DNA of 64,000 bases from Salmonella enterica subsp. enterica serovar Typhimurium str. LT2 (GTDB lineage: Bacteria > Pseudomonadota > Gammaproteobacteria > Enterobacterales > Enterobacteriaceae), in assembly GCF_000006945.2 (NCBI RefSeq), contig NC_003197.2:3472001-3536000 (forward strand), in the 5' to 3' direction. Below the pieces are notes generated by a model that was not told the DNA's origin, made no database searches, and saw only the letters and a program-made list of their open reading frames with translations. How positions within the stretch are numbered: position 1 is the stretch's first letter; each line of letters begins with the position of its first letter. Made by a program: the position numbers and the translations under genes. Of this stretch, positions 36,126-45,987 are shown piece after piece.

Positions 36126-37019
36126 TTACGCCTTTTCTTCCATCAGTTGTTGAGCCAGCGCCTTGAGCGCCGGCAGGTATTTTTCATCAACAGGCGCGAA
36201 CGGTTTACGACACAGCGGCACCGATACCACGTCCATATAATGCAGGACCGTTTTCAGGCCGCGGAATACGCCGGTTTTAATCAGTAAATCAATAACCTTA
36301 TTGCACTCGGTTTGCAGACGCTGCGCTTTCGCCACATCGCCCTCACGTAATGCCTGCACAATCCCCTGGTAACGCCAGCCCATAATGTTGTATGTGCTGC
36401 CGATACCGCCGTCCGCGCCCGCCAGCAGGCCGGAAGCGAAGATTTCGTCATAACCGTTGTACAGCACCAGATCCGGATGCGCGCGGCGGATCTGCTCCAT
36501 CTGGAAGAGATCGCCGGAGGTTTGCTTCAGCGCGCTCACGCCCGGTAATGTCACCAGCGTATTGATCTGATCGAGGGTAAGTTTTACACCGCTTAACGCC
36601 GGAATGTTGTATACCACCATCGGCAATCCATCTGCGGAATCAATGATTGCCCGATAATGGTCACAGTGCTCTTCAAAACTGAAAGGGTAATAAAAAGGCG
36701 TCACCGCAGAGACCGCATCAAAACCGTAACGCTTTGCGGCGCTGGCAAGCTGCTGGCTTTCTGCGGTGCTTACTGTCCCGACATGGGCGATCAACGTGAT
36801 TTTTCCCTTCGCCTCTTCGGCGACAATCTCCAGTACCTGCTCTCTTTCAGCAAGGCTCTGTACGAATGCTTCCCCGGTGGAACCGCCAACGTACAGCCCG
36901 TCGATACCCTGCCCGATGTTAAAACGCACCAGACGGCGCAGGCTTTCGCTATCCAGTTGCTGCTGATGATCAAATGGGGTCAACAACGCCGCCATTACGC
37001 CTTGCAATGCTTTTGCCAT
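36126..37019 (-). CDS. nanA: N-acetylneuraminate lyase
   Basis: NanA splits Neu5Ac into ManNAc and pyruvate through a Schiff base. The 297-residue class I aldolase (DapA/NAL family) has the catalytic lysine K165 (ALKQTSGD), Y137 (VVYNIPA) and the pyruvate-binding GGSTGE at 45-50. It is the first gene of nanATEKQ, directly downstream of the NanR operator. Confidence 0.98.
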
Positions 37020-37052
37020 ACCTACCTCTACGGATGATGAATATATTAACTA

Positions 37053-37075
37053 CCTACCTTTATACCTGTTATACC
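37053..37075. promoter_or_regulatory. NanR operator upstream of nanA
   Basis: Reading leftward the region gives GGTATA-ACA-GGTATA-AA-GGTAGG: two perfect NanR half-sites and a third in place with two mismatches. In E. coli three GGTATA repeats bind NanR. It lies 34-56 bases upstream of the nanA start. Confidence 0.85.
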
Positions 37076-37153
37076 AGATCAAATAAGCAGCAAATAATAC
37101 AGAACGCTTATAGTGCGATCTGCTTCACTAAACCGGGATCGGAGGTGCGATCG

Positions 37154-37945
37154 CTACCGCATTTTTTGACTTTTTTTACCGAGCGCGTGCCAGGTAGCGG
37201 AAACGCTATTGAGGTGGGTTTGCAGAGCGCGATCCGCTTTATCGGGATCTCGCTGGCGAATGGCATCAACAATCACAATATGTTGTTGATAACTCACGTT
37301 ATTATGTTCATGCAGCTCACGATCGGGAACGCTTGGGCGAGCGGCGATTAGCCAGTCCAGCAGAGCAACATGAATAGCCATAAAGATCGGATTGCCGGGA
37401 ATTTCAGCCAGCACCCGGTGAAACTCGACATCTGAACGAATAAACAGCGCGTTGTCATCCAGCGACTGGCTATTAATTTCCAGCGCTTTCGTTAACAACG
37501 CGATCTGCTCGTCGGTAGCATGTTCCGCCGCATAGCGTACCAGGCTGGATTCAAAGAAAAGCCGTAGCTGTTCAAAGTGAGCGATGCCGCCAGGATGAGT
37601 AAGAAAATCTTTCGCCATACCCGACAGTTCACTGATGATGGTATCAGCGGAGGGGCGCGAGACGCGGGCGCGTTCGCCGTTATTGATTTGCACCAGACCT
37701 TTACGCTTCAGCGCAGCTAACGCTTCACGCACGGAGGGACGTCCCACATTGAAGAAGGCCATTAATTCACGTTCAGACGGTAGCTGTTCTCCCTCGCCAA
37801 ACTCATGACGGCGGATCATCTGCTCCAGCTCTTCCTCAACCATTTCAGACAGTTTTTTACGCGCCAGCGGGCGGCGGCGCAAACTACGCCCGAGGGATGT
37901 CGGAGAATCTTCTGCTTGCGAATCAAATGCGTTCATAACGTCCAT
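37154..37945 (-). CDS. nanR: Sialic acid operon repressor NanR (GntR/FCD family)
   Basis: NanR represses the nan genes and is released by Neu5Ac. The 263-residue protein has an N-terminal extension (about 1-30), a GntR winged helix (about 32-95; EGEQLPSERELMAFFNVGRPSVREALAAL is the recognition region) and a C-terminal FCD effector domain with metal-binding His/Asp residues. It is transcribed toward nanA from its own promoter. M1 and M4 are both possible starts; M1 gives the E. coli length. Confidence 0.96.
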   Translation of the reverse strand: MDVMNAFDSQAEDSPTSLGRSLRRRPLARKKLSEMVEEELEQMIRRHEFGEGEQLPSERELMAFFNVGRPSVREALAALKRKGLVQINNGERARVSRPSADTIISELSGMAKDFLTHPGGIAHFEQLRLFFESSLVRYAAEHATDEQIALLTKALEINSQSLDDNALFIRSDVEFHRVLAEIPGNPIFMAIHVALLDWLIAARPSVPDRELHEHNNVSYQQHIVIVDAIRQRDPDKADRALQTHLNSVSATWHALGKKSQKMR

Positions 37946-38028
37946 TCATGAGTGGTCGGTGGCAAATAATAGCAAGCTTATCGTAACACAGCTTTAAAAG
38001 CAGGGTGAACCCGAGAGGAGACCAAACA

Positions 38029-38051
38029 AAACAGGCCCTTCAGGGCCTGTT
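38029..38051 (-). terminator. Intrinsic terminator after sspB
   Basis: A nine base-pair stem (aacaggccc / gggcctgtt, loop TTCA) is followed leftward by TTTTGTTTGG. It closes the sspA-sspB transcript. Confidence 0.85.
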
Positions 38052-38053
38052 GA

Positions 38054-38554
38054 TTATTTTACTACACGCAGCGCCGGACGTCCGCCACGCGGCGGAGGCG
38101 GCTCGTCATCAGGACTACTGTCGTCATCGTGGTCGGGCTTATCACCATCAATGACGGACATCACGGTCTCGCTTTCCGCGCCTGCGGTATTGTCATCATC
38201 ATTTAAGCTGACAACGTCTTCATCATAGGCGGCTTCAGGCTCAAACATGGTGCCTGCGCCATTTTCACGGGCGTAAATCGCCAGCACCGCAGCCAAAGGC
38301 ACAGAAACCTGACGGGGAACGCCGCCGAAGCGCGCATTAAAACGCACTTCATCATTAGACAGCTCCAGATTACCTACCGCTCGCGGCGCAATATTGAGGA
38401 CGATTTGCCCATCGCGCGCATATTCCATAGGGACATGCACGCCAGGCAGCATCACATCCACCACCAGATGCGGGGTCAACTGGTTATCCAGCAACCACTC
38501 GTAGAAAGCACGCAACAGATAAGGACGACGCGGCGTCAACTGTGACAAATCCAT
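38054..38554 (-). CDS. sspB: ClpXP adaptor protein SspB
   Basis: SspB delivers ssrA-tagged peptides and N-RseA to the ClpXP protease. The 166-residue protein has the folded substrate-binding domain (about 1-110), an acidic Pro/Asp-rich linker and a C-terminal XB module (GGRPALRVVK) that docks on ClpX. The partner protease DegS, which starts RseA cleavage, is encoded about 6 kb away. It follows sspA after five bases. Confidence 0.97.
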   Translation of the reverse strand: MDLSQLTPRRPYLLRAFYEWLLDNQLTPHLVVDVMLPGVHVPMEYARDGQIVLNIAPRAVGNLELSNDEVRFNARFGGVPRQVSVPLAAVLAIYARENGAGTMFEPEAAYDEDVVSLNDDDNTAGAESETVMSVIDGDKPDHDDDSSPDDEPPPPRGGRPALRVVK

Positions 38555-38559
38555 ACAGG

Positions 38560-39198
38560 TTAACCCCGACCGAGGCGCATTTCACGTTCAGCTTCGGTTA
38601 AAGAAGCCAGGAAAGAATCACGTTCAAAGACGCGGGTCATATAGCCTTTCAGCTCTTTCGCCCCTGCGCCGCTGAATTCAATACCCAACTGCGGTAAACG
38701 CCACAGGAGAGGCGCCAGGTAGCAATCAACCAGGCTGAATTCGTCGCTCAGGAAATACGGTTTCTGACCAAATACTGGCGCAATCGCCAGCAGCTCTTCA
38801 CGCAGTTGTTTACGTGCAGAGTCGGCCTCGGAAGCAGACCCGTTTACGATGACGTTCATCAGCGTATACCAGTCTTTTTCAATACGGTGCATGTACAGAC
38901 GGCTTTCACCGCGCGCGACCGGATAAACCGGCATCAGCGGCGGATGAGGGAAACGCTCATCCAGATATTCCATAATGATGCGAGATTCCCACAGGGTCAG
39001 CTCACGATCCACCAGTGTCGGAACGCTTTGATTCGGGTTGAGGTCAATCAGATCCTGAGGTGGATTGTCCTTTTCCACATGTTCGATCTCAAAACTAACA
39101 CCCTTTTCAGCCAACACAATGCGGACCTGATGGCTATAGATGTCAGTAGGACCAGAAAACAGCGTCATTACCGAACGTTTGTTGGCAGCGACAGCCAT
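38560..39198 (-). CDS. sspA: Stringent starvation protein A
   Basis: SspA is a GST-fold protein that binds RNA polymerase with sigma-70, lowers H-NS levels and is needed for phage P1 late transcription and acid tolerance. The 212-residue protein has an N-terminal thioredoxin-like domain (about 11-88) and an all-helical C-terminal domain; the catalytic residues of true GSTs are absent, as in the family. It is the first gene of sspAB. Confidence 0.97.
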   Translation of the reverse strand: MAVAANKRSVMTLFSGPTDIYSHQVRIVLAEKGVSFEIEHVEKDNPPQDLIDLNPNQSVPTLVDRELTLWESRIIMEYLDERFPHPPLMPVYPVARGESRLYMHRIEKDWYTLMNVIVNGSASEADSARKQLREELLAIAPVFGQKPYFLSDEFSLVDCYLAPLLWRLPQLGIEFSGAGAKELKGYMTRVFERDSFLASLTEAEREMRLGRG

Positions 39199-39460
39199 GA
39201 AAACCTCCAGGTATATTCAGAATTTTTACTGCTACCAGCCACAATGTGACCAGCCAGATGTTATGTCACCCAGGGCGAAAAAAGCCATCATTGCTCAGAA
39301 ACGAGACAAAAAATGAACATTCCCCGCTATTTGGGCAGAAAATTGGATGATAGTTTACCAGATTTTGTGACCTTTGTGGTGAGTCGATTCTGGAAATGAG
39401 GAAAAAGAGATATTCCTGGTCTGAAATGCTCGCCCCACCTGAGATATTGTCTTTCGCCTG

Positions 39461-40255
39461 TTATGCCTGTACTACCGGTGCGCCCCAGCCATCAAAACTG
39501 CCGCCATGTTTTTCAGCCAGATCGGTAAGCTGGCAAGTGATTTCTGTCATATGCCATTGTTGCGGAGCATCGGTGCTGATAAAAGACGCCATAAACCCCT
39601 GTTGCGGGTCATTCATTCGAATACTGACCAGCGTTATGCCATACGGTAATGCAGCAATATCTTGCGCCAGGTCGCGCGCTGCGACCTCTGTAGGCAATGT
39701 CGCATAATAATCAATAGCGCGCGGAAGCGTCAGATCATCACCTTGTTCCTGTAATCCCCGGCACACACGGGAATCGTGTATCCAGTTCCAGTCGTATCGG
39801 GTTGGATACAAGAACTGGCGGTAAAAGTTTCCTTTATCATTGTGACTCTCTCTATAACTAAAAGAGATTTCCGGGCCACCAGCGAGCAATTTATCCAGCG
39901 TCTTTTCCCAGTTAAGATCCTCTTCCGACATGAACACAAAATCGCGCCAGCCTTGTTGGGTAACCACACCCACCAGCCAGATCGGAAACGTCTTCCCCTT
40001 TTCATCAAGCCAGTCCTCTATACGATTTAAACTCTGTGTTTCATCGGGCTGCGGTAAACCATTTTCATAACAGTTGGTGTAATGAACACGTAAGAACCCG
40101 GTATGGATAAGGCGATCAAATTTTTCATCCTGAATGGCGCCGATATCCACACGTATACCCGTAACATGGTCATCCACCGTTGTTATAAAGAATTCCCATT
40201 TATTCGACAGCATTAACGACTCTTTCTTAGTAAACAATGAGTTAAAAAATCCCAC
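39461..40255 (-). CDS. DUF695 plus RraB-like domain protein
   Basis: This 264-residue protein has an N-terminal DUF695-like domain (about 18-140; WEFFITTVDDHVTGIRVDIG) and a C-terminal domain resembling RraB, the regulator of RNase E (about 150-262, ending KHGGSFDGWGAP, like the RraB YDGWE ending). I know such proteins from Salmonella and other bacteria but not from E. coli K-12 at this place. The GTG start at 40255 is preceded by AAGGAAG; an ATG at 40213 is the alternative. It lies between sspA and the rpsI terminator, transcribed alone. The function is unknown; RNase E inhibition is only suggested by the domain. Confidence 0.8.
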   Translation of the reverse strand: MGFFNSLFTKKESLMLSNKWEFFITTVDDHVTGIRVDIGAIQDEKFDRLIHTGFLRVHYTNCYENGLPQPDETQSLNRIEDWLDEKGKTFPIWLVGVVTQQGWRDFVFMSEEDLNWEKTLDKLLAGGPEISFSYRESHNDKGNFYRQFLYPTRYDWNWIHDSRVCRGLQEQGDDLTLPRAIDYYATLPTEVAARDLAQDIAALPYGITLVSIRMNDPQQGFMASFISTDAPQQWHMTEITCQLTDLAEKHGGSFDGWGAPVVQA

Positions 40256-40353
40256 TGTGACTTCCTTTTCTCTGAGCGTGCATGAAAAATGAATAAGATG
40301 AGAATAATGCTAAAGATAGGGAGGAAAAGAGACTGGATTCGGACTTTAGCCAT

Positions 40354-40380
40354 AAAAAAACCCGCCGAAGCGGGTTTTTT
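40354..40380. terminator. Terminator after rpsI
   Basis: A stem of cccgc / gcggg with flanking runs of seven A and six T (aaaaaaacccgccgaagcgg then gtttttt) forms a strong hairpin active in either direction. Leftward it ends rplM-rpsI transcription. Confidence 0.9.
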
Positions 40381-40412
40381 CGCTAACAGTTGTCTGCCGA
40401 AGCAGAACCCCA

Positions 40413-40805
40413 TTAACGTTTGGAGAACTGCGGACGACGACGTGCTTTACGCAGGCCGACTTTCTTACGTTCAACCTGACGAGCGTCACGAGTAACGAAG
40501 CCAGCTTTACGCAGTTCGCCACGCAGGGACTCGTCGTACTCCATCAGAGCGCGGGTGATACCGTGACGGATCGCACCAGCCTGACCAGAGATACCACCAC
40601 CTTTAACAGTGATGTACAGATCCAGTTTCTCAACCATGTCGACCAGTTCCAGCGGCTGACGAACTACCATGCGGGCAGTTTCACGACCGAAGTACTGTTC
40701 CAGAGAACGTTGGTTGATAACGATTTTACCGTTGCCCGGTTTGATGAACACGCGAGCTGCGGAACTTTTGCGGCGACCAGTGCCGTAGTATTGATTTTCA
40801 GCCAT
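40413..40805 (-). CDS. rpsI: 30S ribosomal protein S9
   Basis: This 130-residue S9 starts [19 protein letters not shown] and ends in the basic tail RRRPQFSKR that touches P-site tRNA. It is co-transcribed with rplM, 15 bases downstream of it, and closed by the terminator at 40354-40380. Confidence 0.98.
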
Positions 40806-40820
40806 TGCCTATAATCCCGA

Positions 40821-41418
<598 letters not shown>

Positions 41419-41527
41419 GAGAAGTCCAGGTCAAAGATCGACCCCTTTTTGCGATTTGCCGCGGGTTTTGTTCAGGCCTGGTTCACCCTCCGGTCGGGGA
41501 GGTTGCACAGATATAATACCGCATAAT

Positions 41528-41551
41528 GCCGGAGCGCTGCGCTTGTCCGGC
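41528..41551. repeat. Single REP unit at the end of zapE
   Basis: gccggagcgctgcgcttgtc followed by cggc is a REP-like imperfect palindrome abutting the zapE stop codon. Confidence 0.65.
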
Positions 41552-42676
41552 TTACGGCATATGCTCCCGCTTGAGATACTCCGCACTCTGCATCTCTTGC
41601 AGGCGCGACAGACAGCGCTGAAATTCAAACTTGAGCCGCTCCCCCTGATAAATTTCATATAACGGCGCGGCAGCGCTGACCACCAGCTTAACGTGGCGCT
41701 CGTAAAACTCATCCACCAGCGCAATAAAGCGGCGCGCTTCGTTCTCCATCAGCGGCGTCATGACCGGCACGTCAAACAGCAGAACCGTGTGAAATAACCT
41801 TGAGAGCGCAATGTAATCATGCTGGCTGCGGGCCTCGACGCACAGCGTAGCGAAAGAGACCGCTAGCGTTTGGTTTTCAACGCCCAGGGTGGATAAAGAG
41901 CGATGATTGATTTCCAGCGTCGGAGCGTGCTCGCGCGCGGCCCCCGCTAACGCCAGCCACAGTTTATCCATTTGCCGCCGGGTTTCATCATTAAGCGGCG
42001 TTAGCCATAAATGGGCCTGCGTCAGCGTCCGCAGCCGGTAATCGACGCCGGCGTCCACATTCATAATGTCGCAGTGCTGTTTAATGGCATCGATAGCCGG
42101 CAGGAAGCGGGCGCGTTGCAAACCGTTGCGGTAGAGTTCATCCGGCGGAATATTGGAGGTCGCGACCAGCGTAATGCCGCGTGCAAACAGCGCTTTCATT
42201 AAACCGCCCAGCAGCATGGCGTCGGTAATATCGGTGACGAAAAACTCATCGAAACACAGTACGTCCGTCTCGGTTTTAAACCGATCGGCAATAATGTCTA
42301 ACGGATCGATCTGTCCCTGTAACGCGGTAAGCTCTTCATGCACGCGCAGCATAAACCGATGAAAATGCAGGCGTAGTTTTCGCTCGCCCGGCAGGCTGTG
42401 GTAGAAGAGATCCATGAGCCAGGTTTTGCCGCGACCCACGCCCCCCCACATATACAGCCCGCGAACCGGTATTTGCGCGTCCGGTTCGTTTTTGCCTAAT
42501 AATTTCCCCAGTCGCGCTATCAGACCGCCGGGTGGCGTAGCCGACGATTTTTTCGCGGTGAGCGCCTGATAAAGGGTTTCCAGACGGTCGACCGCCTCTT
42601 TCTGTACGTCGTCAGGCTGATGGGTGCCTTCGTTGAGTGCCTGGAGATAACGCGATGTAGGGGAAAGGCTTTGCAT
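41552..42676 (-). CDS. zapE: Cell-division-associated AFG1-like ATPase ZapE
   Basis: This 374-residue P-loop ATPase of the AFG1/YhcM family has Walker A GGVGRGKT at residues 78-85, Walker B VLCFDEFF and sensor ATSNIPP. ZapE associates with the Z ring late in division and promotes growth at high temperature or low oxygen. It is divergent from zapG and lies upstream of rplM on the same strand. Confidence 0.95.
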   Translation of the reverse strand: MQSLSPTSRYLQALNEGTHQPDDVQKEAVDRLETLYQALTAKKSSATPPGGLIARLGKLLGKNEPDAQIPVRGLYMWGGVGRGKTWLMDLFYHSLPGERKLRLHFHRFMLRVHEELTALQGQIDPLDIIADRFKTETDVLCFDEFFVTDITDAMLLGGLMKALFARGITLVATSNIPPDELYRNGLQRARFLPAIDAIKQHCDIMNVDAGVDYRLRTLTQAHLWLTPLNDETRRQMDKLWLALAGAAREHAPTLEINHRSLSTLGVENQTLAVSFATLCVEARSQHDYIALSRLFHTVLLFDVPVMTPLMENEARRFIALVDEFYERHVKLVVSAAAPLYEIYQGERLKFEFQRCLSRLQEMQSAEYLKREHMP

Positions 42677-42868
42677 AATGTTATTGTTATTCCTTGAAAA
42701 TCGATGTGCCGTCGTTCACGGCTGACGAAAAAAAGGCCGTTCTACACTACGCGATATGCTGTCGGGATTCCACTTCTACGGAATTAGCGGTTATAGTGGC
42801 ATAATCAGGCGCGGGCATGGAGCCTGGAGCCAACACCCTACGGAAACATAAGACAACGGGAGATGTTC

Positions 42869-43267
42869 ATGACCTGGGAATATGCGCTAATTGGATTAGT
42901 CGTCGGTATCATCATTGGTGCCGTGGCCATGCGTTTTGGTAATCGTAAGTTACGTCAACAGCAGGCATTGCAGTACGAACTGGAAAAAAACAAAGCTGAG
43001 CTGGAAGAGTACCGTGAAGAGCTGGTTAGCCACTTTGCCCGCAGCGCGGAACTGCTGGATACCATGGCGCATGATTACCGCCAGCTGTATCAGCATATGG
43101 CGAAAAGCTCCAGCAGCCTGCTGCCGGAAATGTCTGCGGAGTCGAATCCGTTCCGTAACCGTCTGGCGGAGTCTGAGGCGAGCAACGATCAGGCGCCAGT
43201 ACAAATGCCACGTGATTATTCTGAAGGCGCGTCTGGCCTGTTACGTAGCGGCGCAAAGCGCGATTAA
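42869..43267 (+). CDS. zapG: Envelope/division protein ZapG (YhcB, DUF1043)
   Basis: This 132-residue inner-membrane protein has one N-terminal helix (about 4-22, ALIGLVVGIIIGAVAM) and a long coiled coil (about 28-90). YhcB/ZapG links cell division, envelope growth and LPS synthesis in E. coli. ATG 42869 is six bases from GGGAG; a second ATG at 42863 would leave almost no spacing. Confidence 0.94.
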   Translation: MTWEYALIGLVVGIIIGAVAMRFGNRKLRQQQALQYELEKNKAELEEYREELVSHFARSAELLDTMAHDYRQLYQHMAKSSSSLLPEMSAESNPFRNRLAESEASNDQAPVQMPRDYSEGASGLLRSGAKRD

Positions 43268-43291
43268 TCGCACGCCGTTAAGAAATTTATC

Positions 43292-43310
43292 GGGCGCATC
43301 GCTTGCGCCC
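43292..43310 (+). terminator. Terminator after zapG
   Basis: A seven base-pair stem (gggcgca / tgcgccc, five-base loop) is followed by tctctctatcttt. It ends 113 bases before degQ. Confidence 0.65.
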
Positions 43311-43423
43311 TCTCTCTATCTTTCCTGTCCCAGCTATTATCATTGTTACCAGGCTGAAAATTCAATAACATCAATCTGTTTTGAATTGTCTATCCGTTCA
43401 TTCAAGGTACGAGAGCAGCATCC

Positions 43424-44791
43424 ATGAAAAAACACACCCAGCTGTTAAGTGCATTAGCGTTAAGTGTCGGGTTAACTCTTTCGGCGCCGTTTCCAGCCCT
43501 TGCATCGATACCAGGCCAGGTGCCAGGCCAGGCGACGCTGCCAAGCCTTGCCCCTATGCTGGAGAAAGTGCTGCCTGCTGTCGTCAGCGTAAAAGTCGAG
43601 GGAACCGCCGCCCAGAGCCAAAAAGTGCCGGAGGAGTTTAAAAAATTCTTTGGCGAGGATCTGCCAGACCAGCCGTCCCAGCCGTTTGAAGGACTCGGTT
43701 CGGGGGTGATTATCGATGCCGCGAAAGGCTATGTATTAACCAATAATCATGTGATTAATCAGGCACAGAAGATCAGCATTCAACTGAATGACGGACGCGA
43801 ATTCGACGCGAAGCAGATCGGCGGCGACGACCAGAGCGATATCGCTCTGTTACAAATTCAGAATCCCAGCAAGTTAACGCAAATTGCCATCGCCGATTCC
43901 GACAAACTCCGCGTCGGCGATTTCGCCGTGGCGGTCGGTAATCCGTTTGGTCTTGGACAAACCGCCACCTCCGGGATTATTTCAGCGCTGGGACGCAGCG
44001 GGCTTAATCTGGAAGGGCTTGAGAACTTTATTCAAACCGATGCCTCTATTAACCGCGGCAACTCCGGCGGCGCGCTGCTTAACCTGAACGGCGAGCTGAT
44101 CGGGATTAATACCGCGATCCTCGCGCCAGGGGGCGGGAGCATCGGCATTGGCTTTGCTATTCCTTCCAATATGGCGCAGACGCTGGCGCAGCAGTTGATT
44201 CAGTTCGGCGAAATCAAACGCGGATTGCTGGGAATTAAAGGCACTGAAATGACCGCTGATATCGCCAAGGCATTCAAACTGAACGTTCAGCGTGGCGCTT
44301 TTGTCAGCGAGGTTTTACCCAATTCAGGTTCGGCGAAGGCCGGGGTGAAATCCGGAGACGTGATTATCAGTCTTAACGGTAAGCAGCTGAATAGCTTTGC
44401 CGAACTGCGTTCACGTATCGCCACCACCGAACCGGGCACGAAAGTGAAGCTGGGCCTGCTGCGCGATGGTAAGCCGCTGGAGGTGGAAGTCACGCTGGAT
44501 TCCAATACCTCTTCTTCCGCCAGCGCCGAAATGATCGCCCCGGCGTTGCAAGGCGCAACGTTGAGCGACGGCCAACTGAAAGACGGGACGAAAGGCGTTA
44601 AGGTTGATAGCGTCGAAAAAAGCAGTCCTGCCGCGCAGGCCGGTTTGCAAAAAGATGATGTTATCATCGGCGTTAATCGCGATCGCATCAGTTCTATCGC
44701 CGAAATGCGCAAAGTGATGGCGGCAAAACCGTCCATCATTGCTCTTCAGGTAGTACGCGGCAACGAGAACATTTATCTATTGCTGCGCTAA
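43424..44791 (+). CDS. degQ: Periplasmic serine endoprotease DegQ
   Basis: DegQ is a DegP-like periplasmic protease and chaperone. The 455-residue protein has a signal peptide cut near ALA-SI (residue 27-28), a trypsin-like domain with triad H109, D139 and S214 (GNSGGAL), and two PDZ domains (about 260-355 and 370-450). The LA loop is shorter than in DegP, consistent with DegQ. degS follows 92 bases downstream. Confidence 0.97.
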   Translation: MKKHTQLLSALALSVGLTLSAPFPALASIPGQVPGQATLPSLAPMLEKVLPAVVSVKVEGTAAQSQKVPEEFKKFFGEDLPDQPSQPFEGLGSGVIIDAAKGYVLTNNHVINQAQKISIQLNDGREFDAKQIGGDDQSDIALLQIQNPSKLTQIAIADSDKLRVGDFAVAVGNPFGLGQTATSGIISALGRSGLNLEGLENFIQTDASINRGNSGGALLNLNGELIGINTAILAPGGGSIGIGFAIPSNMAQTLAQQLIQFGEIKRGLLGIKGTEMTADIAKAFKLNVQRGAFVSEVLPNSGSAKAGVKSGDVIISLNGKQLNSFAELRSRIATTEPGTKVKLGLLRDGKPLEVEVTLDSNTSSSASAEMIAPALQGATLSDGQLKDGTKGVKVDSVEKSSPAAQAGLQKDDVIIGVNRDRISSIAEMRKVMAAKPSIIALQVVRGNENIYLLLR

Positions 44792-44801
44792 TCCTGTCTT
44801 A

Positions 44802-44835
44802 AACCGGGCATCAGCCTGCGATGTGATGTCCGGTT
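44802..44835. other. Hairpin between degQ and degS
   Basis: A twelve base-pair stem with one G-U pair (aaccgggcatca / tgatgtccggtt, ten-base loop) lies ten bases after the degQ stop. No T-run follows, so it may protect the degQ 3' end or limit read-through into degS. Confidence 0.55.
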
Positions 44836-44883
44836 AACTCATGGTATGCTGCTGCCGTTCCCTTTTTTAACGACGCCTCCATC

Positions 44884-45954
44884 ATGTTTGTGAAGCTCTT
44901 ACGTTCGGTCGCAATAGGTTTAATTGTCGGCGCTATTCTGTTGGCCGTGATGCCTTCTTTGCGCAAAATTAATCCTATCGCCGTCCCGCAATTCGACAGT
45001 ACCGATGAGACGCCAGCCAGTTATAATTTTGCGGTTCGCCGCGCCGCGCCTGCCGTCGTCAATGTCTATAACCGCAGTATGAACAGTACCGCGCATAATC
45101 AACTGGAGATCCGCACGCTGGGTTCCGGCGTGATCATGGATCAACGCGGTTATATTATTACCAACAAACACGTGATTAACGATGCCGATCAGATTATCGT
45201 CGCGCTACAGGATGGCCGCGTCTTTGAAGCGCTACTGGTTGGCTCCGATTCGCTTACCGATCTGGCGGTGCTGAAGATCAACGCCACTGGCGGGCTGCCT
45301 ACCATCCCGATTAATACAAAGCGTACACCGCATATTGGCGACGTCGTACTGGCTATCGGCAACCCATATAATCTGGGACAGACCATCACCCAGGGGATCA
45401 TCAGCGCAACGGGTCGTATCGGCCTGAACCCGACGGGGCGACAGAATTTTCTCCAGACCGACGCCTCGATTAACCACGGTAATTCCGGCGGCGCGCTGGT
45501 CAACTCGTTAGGCGAACTGATGGGGATCAACACCCTCTCTTTTGATAAGAGTAACGATGGCGAAACGCCGGAAGGCCTTGGTTTTGCGATTCCCTTCCAG
45601 CTAGCCACGAAAATTATGGATAAGCTTATCCGCGACGGTCGCGTGATTCGCGGCTATATCGGTATTGGCGGACGAGAAATCGCGCCGCTGCACGCGCAGC
45701 AGGGTAGCGGCATGGACCCGATTCAGGGCATTGTCGTTAATGAAGTGACGCCAAACGGCCCCGCCGCGCTTGCCGGTATTCAGGTTAATGATTTGATTAT
45801 TTCGGTCAATAATAAACCCGCCGTGTCCGCGCTGGAGACGATGGATCAGGTGGCGGAAATCCGCCCGGGCTCCGTCATTCCGGTCGTGGTAATGCGGGAT
45901 GATAAGCAGCTCACGTTCCAGGTGACGGTGCAGGAATACCCGGCGTCGAACTAA
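44884..45954 (+). CDS. degS: Site-1 protease DegS of the sigma-E pathway
   Basis: DegS is anchored in the inner membrane, senses unfolded outer-membrane proteins through its PDZ domain and cleaves the anti-sigma factor RseA. The 356-residue protein has an N-terminal anchor helix (about 5-24), triad H96, D126 and S201 (HGNSGGAL), and one PDZ domain (about 255-350). Catalytic and anchor features are intact. Confidence 0.97.
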   Translation: MFVKLLRSVAIGLIVGAILLAVMPSLRKINPIAVPQFDSTDETPASYNFAVRRAAPAVVNVYNRSMNSTAHNQLEIRTLGSGVIMDQRGYIITNKHVINDADQIIVALQDGRVFEALLVGSDSLTDLAVLKINATGGLPTIPINTKRTPHIGDVVLAIGNPYNLGQTITQGIISATGRIGLNPTGRQNFLQTDASINHGNSGGALVNSLGELMGINTLSFDKSNDGETPEGLGFAIPFQLATKIMDKLIRDGRVIRGYIGIGGREIAPLHAQQGSGMDPIQGIVVNEVTPNGPAALAGIQVNDLIISVNNKPAVSALETMDQVAEIRPGSVIPVVVMRDDKQLTFQVTVQEYPASN

Positions 45955-45981
45955 AACGACGCGGCTTTTGCCCGCGTCGTT
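45955..45981. terminator. Terminator between degS and the CitG-like gene
   Basis: A ten base-pair stem (aacgacgcgg / ccgcgtcgtt, loop CTTTTGC) sits between convergent genes. Its 5' arm starts immediately after the degS stop codon, so it probably serves both directions; T-runs are short. Confidence 0.65.
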
Positions 45982-45987
45982 CGACGA

